From CAZKDV01 sp964551645 (GTDB taxonomy: Bacteria > Bacteroidota > Bacteroidia > Bacteroidales > DTU049): 33,328 nt of DNA. The notes beneath the pieces were generated by a model. That model saw nothing but the letters and a program-made list of their open reading frames with translations. It was not told the DNA's origin and did not search any database. The translations under genes and the position numbers were made by a program. The DNA lies in the NCBI GenBank assembly GCA_964551645.1, contig CAZKDV010000015.1, positions 1 through 33,328 of the forward strand, read 5' to 3'. Below, one piece after another: positions 7,993 to 13,798 of this stretch (position 1 is its first letter; every line of letters begins with the position of its first letter).

Positions 7993-8010
7993 AAATTGCT
8001 TACCGCTAAC
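7993..8010. repeat. Right arm of the inverted repeat enclosing the lipoprotein gene
   Basis: AAATTGCTTACCGCTAAC lies 29 bp upstream of the lipoprotein ATG (minus strand). It is the 17/18 complement of 7343-7360 and is the outermost element of the accessory patch. Confidence 0.8.
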
Positions 8011-8025
8011 ATATAATTTACGAAA

Positions 8026-8051
8026 CAAATATACAACATTTTTATATACAA
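8026..8051 (-). promoter_or_regulatory. Predicted promoter for the lipoprotein (and possibly the barrel) gene
   Basis: On the minus strand TATATTTG (8033-8026) fits the Bacteroidota -7 consensus TAnnTTTG, with a TTG at 8051-8049 upstream. The 15-bp gap is shorter than the usual 19 or so, which lowers confidence. The start of transcription would fall near 8019, just outside the cassette repeat. Confidence 0.45.
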
Positions 8052-8056
8052 ATGTT
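8035..8056. promoter_or_regulatory. Operator-like palindrome between divergent promoters
   Basis: AACATTT (8035-8041) and AAATGTT (8050-8056) are perfect 7-bp inverted repeats separated by 8 bp. They are centred between the oppositely directed -7 elements CAAATATA (8026-8033) and TATATTTG (8061-8068), so the whole 8026-8068 block is quasi-symmetrical. A dimeric regulator binding here could control both directions; none is proven. Confidence 0.35.
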
Positions 8057-8060
8057 ATAT

Positions 8061-8068
8061 TATATTTG
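8061..8068 (+). promoter_or_regulatory. Possible plus-strand -7 element (TATATTTG)
   Basis: It matches TAnnTTTG but has no TTG at the expected distance. A second match (TAATTTTG, 8172-8179) sits only 12 bp before the next gene. Either could drive the zinc-ribbon/nitroreductase pair. Confidence 0.3.
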
Positions 8069-8191
8069 CAAAAAAGGCACAAAATCTTATATGCTATAAA
8101 TATTGATTAGTTATTGAAAAAATTTTAGCATAAAAAATACACTTATTTAGTTTTATTAAAAATAATATTTGTAATTTTGTAAAAAAAAAGT

Positions 8192-8596
8192 ATGATTCAC
8201 TTTCTGAGTATTTCAGAAGCAAGATTTGAAGAAATTTTTCCAGATGATAATTCATGTTTGCAATGGTTGTCAGAGATGAAATGGAGAGATGGTTTTATTT
8301 GTCAGTTTTGTGGTCATCGCCATTATTGTGCTGGTAAATATCCATTTTCAAGACGATGCACTAAGTGTAAGAAAGAGGAGTCGGCAAAAGCTAACACAAT
8401 TTTTAATAGTTGTAAAAAACCTTTACAGAATGTGTTTAAAATGATGAATTATATTTATCATCACCCCAATGTTTCGTCAAGAGAGTTGTGCGAACATTTT
8501 TCTGTCAGACAAATGACATGCTGGAAAATTAAAAAAAATGTTGAATTACTAATAAGAGAAACAGACAATTTATTAATTAATAAAAAACAATTATGA
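8192..8596 (+). CDS. Solitary IS1595-type transposase zinc-ribbon/HTH protein
   Basis: 134 residues. The order of elements matches the N-terminal part of IS1595-family (ISXO2-like) transposases: an opening FPDDNSCLQWLSEMKWRDGF, a zinc ribbon with Cys37/Cys40 and Cys56/Cys59 (CQFC, CTKC), a TIFNSCKKPL segment, and an HTH-like stretch (NVSSRELCEHFSVRQMTCWKIKK). The catalytic DDE domain is absent, because the gene ends after the HTH and overlaps the next gene's ATG by 4 bp (ATGA at 8593-8596). It therefore cannot transpose by itself and is either a remnant or, more likely given the intact frame and coupled downstream gene, a co-opted DNA-binding protein. No terminal inverted repeats of an IS are visible around it. 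Confidence 0.72.
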   Translation: MIHFLSISEARFEEIFPDDNSCLQWLSEMKWRDGFICQFCGHRHYCAGKYPFSRRCTKCKKEESAKANTIFNSCKKPLQNVFKMMNYIYHHPNVSSRELCEHFSVRQMTCWKIKKNVELLIRETDNLLINKKQL

Positions 8597-9147
8597 AATT
8601 ACATGAAATAATAGAACAAAGATTTAGTCCAATGATTTTTTCGGACAAAGCAGTTTCACAAGATGATGTGCAAACTATGTTAAATGCTGCAACTTGGGCT
8701 GCTTCTGCATATAATGCGCAACCTTGGAGATTTATCTATGGTTTAAAAGGAAGTAAAACTTACGATGTTTTGTTCAACTTAATGGTTGAATATAATCAAA
8801 GCTGGGCAAAAACGGCTCCTATGCTAATGCTCAGCATTGCAGAAATGAAAAATTCACACAGTGGCGATTTGAATTATTGGGCTATGCATGATTTAGGAAT
8901 GGCGGCTTCGTCAATGGCATTGCAAGCTTCGTCAATGGGCATACAATTTCACCAAATGGGCGGCTTTGATATGAACAAGGCAAGAGCAGAATTAGCTATT
9001 CCAGATGCTTACGCTCCGGTGGCAATGATTGCTATCGGCTATCCGGGTGATATCGCATCTTTAGAAGGAGATTTTAAGAATAGAGCAAGCGAAAAAAGAG
9101 CAAGAAAATATATTCAAGAAGTTTCTGGGGATATGAGTTTTTTTTAA
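8593..9147 (+). CDS. Nitroreductase-family FMN oxidoreductase
   Basis: 184 residues, normal for small single-domain nitroreductases. The FMN-binding features are in place: the N-terminal RFSP (the usual R-S/R-R motif), AASAYNAQPWRF (residues 36-47, the S-x-N-x-QPW-x-F signature), and the late GIQFHQMGGFD loop followed by AIGYPGD. Such enzymes use NAD(P)H to reduce quinones, nitro compounds or similar substrates in the cytoplasm; the natural substrate cannot be read from the sequence. The start codon overlaps the stop of the zinc-ribbon gene (ATGA), implying translational coupling. Two hairpins follow the stop codon, so the two-gene transcript probably ends here. Confidence 0.88.
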   Translation: MKLHEIIEQRFSPMIFSDKAVSQDDVQTMLNAATWAASAYNAQPWRFIYGLKGSKTYDVLFNLMVEYNQSWAKTAPMLMLSIAEMKNSHSGDLNYWAMHDLGMAASSMALQASSMGIQFHQMGGFDMNKARAELAIPDAYAPVAMIAIGYPGDIASLEGDFKNRASEKRARKYIQEVSGDMSFF

Positions 9148-9173
9148 AGCTATAATATAAATGTTTAATGTTT

Positions 9174-9199
9174 TTATATTGTAAGCAATTACAATATAA
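9174..9199 (+). repeat. Perfect 10-bp hairpin downstream of the nitroreductase
   Basis: TTATATTGTA (9174-9183) and TACAATATAA (9190-9199) are exact complements around a 6-base loop. The stem is AT-rich and has no U-run after it, so it probably helps 3'-end stability or acts with the terminator that follows. Confidence 0.5.
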
Positions 9200-9205
9200 T
9201 TTCGA

Positions 9206-9241
9206 GAAAAAGTGATATTTGTAACAAAATGTCACTTTTTC
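9206..9241 (+). terminator. Intrinsic terminator of the zinc-ribbon/nitroreductase transcript
   Basis: GAAAAAGTGA (9206-9215) pairs perfectly with TCACTTTTTC (9232-9241). Further T-A and wobble pairs tighten the loop to about six bases, and a T-rich tail follows. Confidence 0.6.
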
Positions 9242-9350
9242 ATTATTTTATAATATTGTGCTGAATAAGCTCATATAAACAACGCAAGATGACAATGATA
9301 ACAACTTAATGAATATAGTTTGAATTTGTTCTTATTAGAAAATCAAAAAG

Positions 9351-9377
9351 TTGGTATGTGTATTTTATTTAAATTTG
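9351..9377 (+). promoter_or_regulatory. Predicted promoter of the nrnA operon
   Basis: TTG at 9351-9353, 16 bp, then TAAATTTG at 9370-9377, a full match to TAnnTTTG. Initiation near 9384 leaves the ATG at 9390 as the first usable start codon. Confidence 0.55.
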
Positions 9378-9389
9378 CAAATTAGTATT

Positions 9390-10415
9390 ATGGATTCTCA
9401 AAAAAAAGAATTACTTGCAATTCAAAGCATTGTGTTTGATACACCTAAACACTTTGTTGTTTTTTCTCATACCCATCCTGATGGTGATGCCATTGGTTCG
9501 GGGCTTGCAATGCAATTTTTTCTTCAACAATTTAATCATAAAGTTGATTTTATAATTCCTGATACATATCCCGATTTTTTAGATTGGATGCCAAATATTT
9601 CGGATATTATTATTGCAAATACTGAAAATGAAAGCAAATTAATATCTATCTTAAGTAAAGCAGATTATTTTGTTTTTGTCGATCTCAATTCGATTAGTAG
9701 ATTAGGTTCATTAGCAGAGTGTGTTGGGCAATTTATATCAAAAACGACTTCTATATTAATTGATCACCATATTAATCCAAATACTTGTTTTACCCATATT
9801 TATCATAGCATTGCCGCATCATCAACATCAGAGTTATTGTTTAAACTTATTGATGAAATGGGCAAAAAAGATATGATTAATAAGCAAATTGCAGAATGTT
9901 TGTATGTGGGCATAATGACGGATACTGGTTCTTTTAGCTATTCAAGCAATAATCCGTACACTTATGAGGTTGTCAAACATATTGTTTCTTTTGGCGTTGA
10001 TACGGCATTAATACAGCAAATGGTGTATAATACATTTACTGATGATAAAATTAAACTTTTAGGTTATAGTATTTTTGAAAAATTAAAAATATTTAAATCT
10101 TATAAATCTGCATATATCAGTTTGAGTGCAGATGAACTAAATCGGTTTAACTATAAGATTGGAGATACAGAAGGTCTTGTTAATTACACTTTGAAAATTA
10201 AAGACATTCATTTTGGAGCTTTAATCACAGAAATGGACGGCTTTATTAAAATTTCTTTTCGCTCAATCGGAAAAATAGATGTTAATGAGATAGCTAAGAA
10301 AAATTTTCAAGGTGGAGGACATAAAAATGCTTCAGGAGCAAATTTTTATGGTACAATTGAGGAGGCATGTGCGATAATGGATACAATTATTAAAACACAA
10401 TTGAATATCCTATGA
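9390..10415 (+). CDS. nrnA: DHH-family phosphoesterase, NrnA-type oligoribonuclease/PAP phosphatase
   Basis: 341 residues from the ATG at 9390. An upstream in-frame TTG (9351) would add 13 residues, but it coincides with the predicted -33 promoter element and is rejected. The N-terminal DHH domain has SHTHPDGDAIGSG (metal-binding His and Asp), VFVDLN and LIDHHINP (the DHH motif). The linker is followed by a DHHA1 domain ending in GGGHKNASGA. The family degrades nanoRNA (2-5 nt) and dephosphorylates pAp in the cytoplasm; which activity dominates here is not decidable. The stop codon overlaps the start of the next gene by 4 bp (ATGA), coupling it to an FKBP-type lipoprotein. That order also occurs in gliding Bacteroidota near gldI, as far as I recall. 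Confidence 0.87.
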   Translation: MDSQKKELLAIQSIVFDTPKHFVVFSHTHPDGDAIGSGLAMQFFLQQFNHKVDFIIPDTYPDFLDWMPNISDIIIANTENESKLISILSKADYFVFVDLNSISRLGSLAECVGQFISKTTSILIDHHINPNTCFTHIYHSIAASSTSELLFKLIDEMGKKDMINKQIAECLYVGIMTDTGSFSYSSNNPYTYEVVKHIVSFGVDTALIQQMVYNTFTDDKIKLLGYSIFEKLKIFKSYKSAYISLSADELNRFNYKIGDTEGLVNYTLKIKDIHFGALITEMDGFIKISFRSIGKIDVNEIAKKNFQGGGHKNASGANFYGTIEEACAIMDTIIKTQLNIL

Positions 10416-10945
10416 AACATTTGATTTATATTTTTGTAATATTAGTTTTTGTTTCTTGTGATATACAAATAAAAGAAGAAACTAGTTCAATATTAGACCC
10501 AAATGAATATCAAAAAGCACTTGAAGGAGCTAACCACATGCTTAATAAGTCAGAAGATGAACAAATAGAAGATTATATTATTCGTCATGGCTGGAAAATG
10601 AAGCAAACAGGTAGTGGTTTAAGATATATGATTTATATTGATGGAGATGGCGAGCAAGTTAAAAACAATAGCTATGTAAAGTTTAATTGTGTATTAAATT
10701 TAATAAATGCTTATGTTTCGTATAATTCTGTAGAGAAAGGTCCTATGGAAGCTGTGATTGGAAAAACGGATATTCCGGCAGGATTGATAGAAGGCTTATT
10801 GAAGTTGAAAGAAGGAGACAAAGCAAAACTTATAGTTCCTTCTCATTTAGGCTATGGTTTGCTTGGATATGGAAATGACATTCCGTCCAAAGCTATTTTG
10901 ATATATCATATTGAAGTGCTTGAAGTTACAAATCCATTTTTTTAA
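10412..10945 (+). CDS. FKBP-type peptidyl-prolyl isomerase lipoprotein (GldI-like)
   Basis: 177 residues. IYIFVILVFVSC is a signal peptide II with the Bacteroidota-style lipobox FVSC (Cys16). After a charged linker, the C-terminal FKBP domain (about 70-175) shows a GSGLRYMIYIDGDG start, IPAGLIEGLLKLKEGDKAKLIVPSHLGYG, and an IPSKAILIYHIEVLEV ending. These are the standard FKBP core, though the usual FDSS-type segment is replaced (SYNSVEKGP). It should act in the periplasm as a folding catalyst. Size, lipobox and position next to a DHH phosphoesterase fit GldI, the gliding/T9SS-associated isomerase, but FKBP lipoproteins are numerous in this phylum, so I leave the symbol blank. Confidence 0.78.
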   Translation: MKHLIYIFVILVFVSCDIQIKEETSSILDPNEYQKALEGANHMLNKSEDEQIEDYIIRHGWKMKQTGSGLRYMIYIDGDGEQVKNNSYVKFNCVLNLINAYVSYNSVEKGPMEAVIGKTDIPAGLIEGLLKLKEGDKAKLIVPSHLGYGLLGYGNDIPSKAILIYHIEVLEVTNPFF

Positions 10946-10957
10946 TATAAAATATAG

Positions 10958-11872
10958 ATGAAAATGTCTTTTTATAAAAAATTTATCATTGCATTAGCAA
11001 TATGTGTTGCATGTATGTCATGCAACAAAAATCCATATTCTGGTTATACTGAAACTCAAGATGGTTTGTTTTATAAAATATACAGAGGAGATTCAAAAAA
11101 AGATCTTCCTCAACTTGGAGATGTTTTGACAATTGATTTAGCATATTATCTTGCACACAATGATAGTGTTATATTTGACTCTAAGGTATTTAATGACCCA
11201 GTGATTTTGCCCGTAATAAATCCATTATTTAAAGGAGATATTAACGAAGGTATGTTTATGATAGCTGAAGGCGACAGTGCAAGTTTTATTGTGAAAGCTG
11301 ATTCTTTTTTGATTTATAATGTTGGTCTTAATGAAATGCCTGATTATATTGGCGAAAAAACAATGTTGCGTTTTGAAATAAAAGTACTTAATCATAAAAC
11401 ACAGGCAGAATATATGCAAGAAGAAAAATTAAGAAGAGATATGTATGAAGCAGAATATGCAAAATTAGAAATAAAAGAAAAAGATGATTTTGAACAATAT
11501 ATTAAAACTCACAACATTCATGTAAAGCCTTCAGAATCAGGATTGTATTTTATTCCAATTAGAGAAAGTAGTGGTGCCAAGATTGAAGTAGGAGATTTGG
11601 TTTTAGCACATTATAAAGGATATTTTTTAGATGAACAAATATTTGATTCGTCTGAAGGTAGAGAACCATTTAGTTTTTCAGTTGGTTATGGACAGGTTAT
11701 TCCTGCTTGGGACGAAGCAGTATTGAAAATGAAAAAAGGGGGGAAAGCAAAAATTATTACACCTTCAAAATTAGCTTATGGAAAATCTGACCCTAATATC
11801 CCAATTCCGCCTTTTTCAACTTTAATTTTTGAAATAGAAATTGTAGATGTGCAAAAAAGAGATAAAAAATAA
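10958..11872 (+). CDS. Two-domain FKBP-type peptidyl-prolyl isomerase lipoprotein
   Basis: 304 residues. The signal peptide II ends at the lipobox CMSC (Cys22). An alternative ATG two codons in would also serve. There are two FKBP-like units. The first (about 30-150) keeps GDVLTIDLAYYLAHNDSVIFDS but lacks the GYG core and looks degenerate. A charged helical linker (about 150-185) precedes a canonical second domain (about 190-300) with VGDLVLAHYKGYFLDEQIFDSS, PFSFSVGYGQVIPAWDEAV, KAKIITPSKLAYG and IPPFSTLIFEIEIVDV. Only the second is likely to be catalytic; the first may bind substrate. It lies 12 bp after the preceding FKBP gene in the nrnA operon, suggesting tandem duplication of an envelope-folding gene. 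Envelope proteins are its probable clients. Confidence 0.83.
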   Translation: MKMSFYKKFIIALAICVACMSCNKNPYSGYTETQDGLFYKIYRGDSKKDLPQLGDVLTIDLAYYLAHNDSVIFDSKVFNDPVILPVINPLFKGDINEGMFMIAEGDSASFIVKADSFLIYNVGLNEMPDYIGEKTMLRFEIKVLNHKTQAEYMQEEKLRRDMYEAEYAKLEIKEKDDFEQYIKTHNIHVKPSESGLYFIPIRESSGAKIEVGDLVLAHYKGYFLDEQIFDSSEGREPFSFSVGYGQVIPAWDEAVLKMKKGGKAKIITPSKLAYGKSDPNIPIPPFSTLIFEIEIVDVQKRDKK

Positions 11873-11873
11873 T

Positions 11874-11902
11874 TTGATTAATAAATAATTTGATTAACTT
11901 TG
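11874..11902 (+). promoter_or_regulatory. Predicted promoter of rpmE2
   Basis: TTG (11874-11876), 18 bp, TAACTTTG (11895-11902): both elements and the spacing fit the Bacteroidota consensus. Initiation near 11909 gives a leader of about 30 nt. Confidence 0.6.
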
Positions 11903-11938
11903 CAAAAATTTGTTATAGGAATAAAAAAATAATTTAAA

Positions 11939-12208
11939 ATGAAAAAAGACATACACCCTAAAAATTATCGGTTTGTGATTTTTAAAGATACATCAAATGA
12001 TTATGCTTTTAAAACTCGCTCAACAGCGAACACTAAAGACACTATTGTTTGGGAAGATGGAGTTGAGTATCCTTTGGTTAAATTAGAAATTTCAAATACA
12101 TCACATCCTTTTTATACTGGTAAAATGCAATTGGTTGATACCGCTGGTCGTGTTGATAAATTTAAAACTAGATATAAAAAACATTTTGACAAGAAAGATT
12201 CGCAATAA
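11939..12208 (+). CDS. rpmE2: Type B 50S ribosomal protein L31
   Basis: 89 residues beginning MKKDIHPKNYRFVIFKD and containing SNTSHPFYTGKMQLVDTAGRVDKFKTRY, the signature of L31. It has no cysteine, so it is the zinc-independent 'type B' (RpmE2) form rather than the CxxC-bearing type. This is the usual L31 in Bacteroidota. It forms part of the large ribosomal subunit at the intersubunit bridge. It has its own predicted promoter and ends in a strong hairpin, so it appears to be a single-gene transcript. Confidence 0.95.
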   Translation: MKKDIHPKNYRFVIFKDTSNDYAFKTRSTANTKDTIVWEDGVEYPLVKLEISNTSHPFYTGKMQLVDTAGRVDKFKTRYKKHFDKKDSQ

Positions 12209-12224
12209 TTAGAAACTAAAATAT

Positions 12225-12266
12225 AAAAAAATAGGCTGTCTGATTTTTCAGACAGCCTATTTTTTT
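12225..12266. terminator. Bidirectional intrinsic terminator between rpmE2 and the convergent secreted-protein gene
   Basis: ATAGGCTGTCTGA (12231-12243) pairs perfectly with TCAGACAGCCTAT (12248-12260) around TTTT, flanked by A6 on the left and T6 on the right. It should work in both directions, serving rpmE2 (+) and the gene at 12282-13592 (-). Confidence 0.92.
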
Positions 12267-12281
12267 AAGGATTAAATTTCT

Positions 12282-13592
12282 TTATTGCTTTATGAAAGTA
12301 GTAGTTGTTTGTTGCCCGTTTTGAGTTTTTGCAGTAATAAAGTACAAGCCGTTTTCTAATGCAGACACATCAATGTTTTGACTATTATTAACTTGTGATG
12401 TAAGCATAATTTTTCCAATAATACTTGATATTGTTATGTAAACATTATCGTTAGTTTCAAGTGTAATGAAATTGGTAGTTGGGTTTGGATATGCTTTTAT
12501 AGGAAGTGCGTTAGTAAATTCGTCAATACTTGTTTTAATAATAACATCGTTTGCAGACCTTGGCTCAATTCTGAACTCATCAAAAGTATAAAATACTGGT
12601 CCAACAATAGAATATATTGAATTAAGTGCAGGTATATGTTCGTATATCAAATTGTGAACTTTGCAAGCTCCAGATCCATCATCTATTATCCACATTCCAA
12701 AACCAGCACTTGGGTTAGTACAAGTAGCATTTTCAACTTTCACTAATACGCTTTCATATTCTTCTTGATTAACTTGCTTTGTTGTAATAATTGTTGGTGC
12801 AGGCACTTCTTTAGTTCCAAGTTTTTCAAAAGTAGATACATTAGTCATTTCAGTCATATTGTAATATTCAGAAATATTACCATTCACTAATAAATGGTCT
12901 CCAATTGCAGGTTTATTGTCTTTGTCATAAATATATAAGCCACTCCATGCACCATCGCCATCTTGGATAAAATAACCATCGCTATGAGTGGCTGTTACTA
13001 CACCCTTAGTGGATACAACTTGGTCTTTATATGGAGAGTCTCCAGTTGGATTTGTAGTATGTTGAATATCATAAATAGCAACTATTTCGATATCTCCCAC
13101 TAAACTAACAATTACATCATCAATTATGATATGTTCATCTGCTTTGGTGTTTCTTAAAGAAAAAATAATTTGTCCGTTAATATTTGCAGTGCTACTTATT
13201 GTTTGTTGAAATAAAGCCCATTCATTTGATTGAAGTTGAATGTAGCTATTGTAAGTGTAATTTGTTCCTCCGTCAAAAAGTCCGGTTCTTAGTTCGCCTT
13301 TTCCTTTAGCATAAAATTGAATATTGTATGTTTTACCTGCTTCTAAATCAATACCTTGAGTTGTAAAACGCTTGTGATTCTCTGTAGTATTGGTTAGCAT
13401 GCACGATTTTGAGCCAGAGTGGGGAGCTTCGGTATATTCTTGAACATTTTGTGCTCCAATATTTGTTGCACTTCCCATCCATTGATTTGGTTTACCGTCA
13501 TACCAATTTTCAAAATCGCTTGAAAAAATTACTTGTGCATTACTAAATGTAATGAAAAGTAGTAAGAAAGAAATTGTACTAAATGTTTTCAT
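12282..13592 (-). CDS. Secreted OB-fold/carbohydrate-binding-like protein with T9SS type A sorting domain
   Basis: 436 residues. The signal peptide (FSTISFLLLFITFSNAQ) is cut after NAQ. Residues 20-165 form a jelly-roll module (FSSDFENWYDGKPNQWMGS, SYIQLQSNEWALFQQTI, IIIDDVIVS) like CBM_4_9/CenC domains. Residues 170-355 contain an OB-fold like the one in YhcR/ExeM-type extracellular nucleases (VVSTKGVVTATHSDGYFIQD, GDHLLVNGNISEYYNMTEM, WIIDDGSGACKV). The nuclease domain that normally follows is absent. The final ~75 residues (IKAYPNPTTNFITLE to the end) are a type A sorting domain, predicting T9SS export and attachment. Role unknown; binding of polysaccharide or nucleic acid is a guess. Upstream on the minus strand only an imperfect -7 (GAACTTTG) is seen. 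It shares a terminator with rpmE2. Confidence 0.75.
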   Translation of the reverse strand: MKTFSTISFLLLFITFSNAQVIFSSDFENWYDGKPNQWMGSATNIGAQNVQEYTEAPHSGSKSCMLTNTTENHKRFTTQGIDLEAGKTYNIQFYAKGKGELRTGLFDGGTNYTYNSYIQLQSNEWALFQQTISSTANINGQIIFSLRNTKADEHIIIDDVIVSLVGDIEIVAIYDIQHTTNPTGDSPYKDQVVSTKGVVTATHSDGYFIQDGDGAWSGLYIYDKDNKPAIGDHLLVNGNISEYYNMTEMTNVSTFEKLGTKEVPAPTIITTKQVNQEEYESVLVKVENATCTNPSAGFGMWIIDDGSGACKVHNLIYEHIPALNSIYSIVGPVFYTFDEFRIEPRSANDVIIKTSIDEFTNALPIKAYPNPTTNFITLETNDNVYITISSIIGKIMLTSQVNNSQNIDVSALENGLYFITAKTQNGQQTTTTFIKQ

Positions 13593-13721
13593 ATAATTAA
13601 ATTTTAATATTTATTTGCAAAGTTCGTTAAGATTTTTGAATATACTTTTGCTTTTTTTAAGCATTTAACAAAAATTTTTTTTATAGTTTATTTGGGTATT
13701 TCAAATAATGTTGATAACTTT

Positions 13722-13754
13722 TTGCTGAAATAATGAGAAAAATCTGTAACTTTG
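13722..13754 (+). promoter_or_regulatory. Predicted promoter of dnaB
   Basis: TTG (13722-13724) and TAACTTTG (13747-13754) are separated by 22 bp, slightly long but within the range tolerated. The leader would be about 38 nt. Confidence 0.5.
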
Positions 13755-13798
13755 ACCAGTATTTGTTTAAATTTAAATAAGTTAATAATCAAGTAAAT

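Larger units (their letters stand above)
7343..8010 (-). mobile_element. Candidate single-gene cassette 2 (lipoprotein gene between inverted repeats)
   Basis: A 668-bp unit holding one minus-strand gene between 18-bp inverted repeats with one mismatch (GTTAGCGGTARGCAATTT reading inward). Similarity ends sharply at the outer GTT on both sides: spacer B lies to the left, and an AT-rich promoter region to the right. The only strong promoter-like element for the unit (minus strand, 8026-8051) lies just outside the right arm, as the Pc promoter does in integrons. No recombinase is encoded, so mobility is inferred. Confidence 0.5.

Noticed and set aside
6219..8010. Canonical integron attC sites
   Set aside because: Boundary cores read GTTGGTA and GTTAGCG, which do not fit GTTRRRY, and no integrase is present in the window. 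Only the general architecture is alike, so it is reported as a candidate system rather than an integron.
8192..8596. Active insertion sequence of the IS1595 family
   Set aside because: No DDE domain, no terminal inverted repeats, no target-site duplication seen, and the frame is coupled to a nitroreductase gene.
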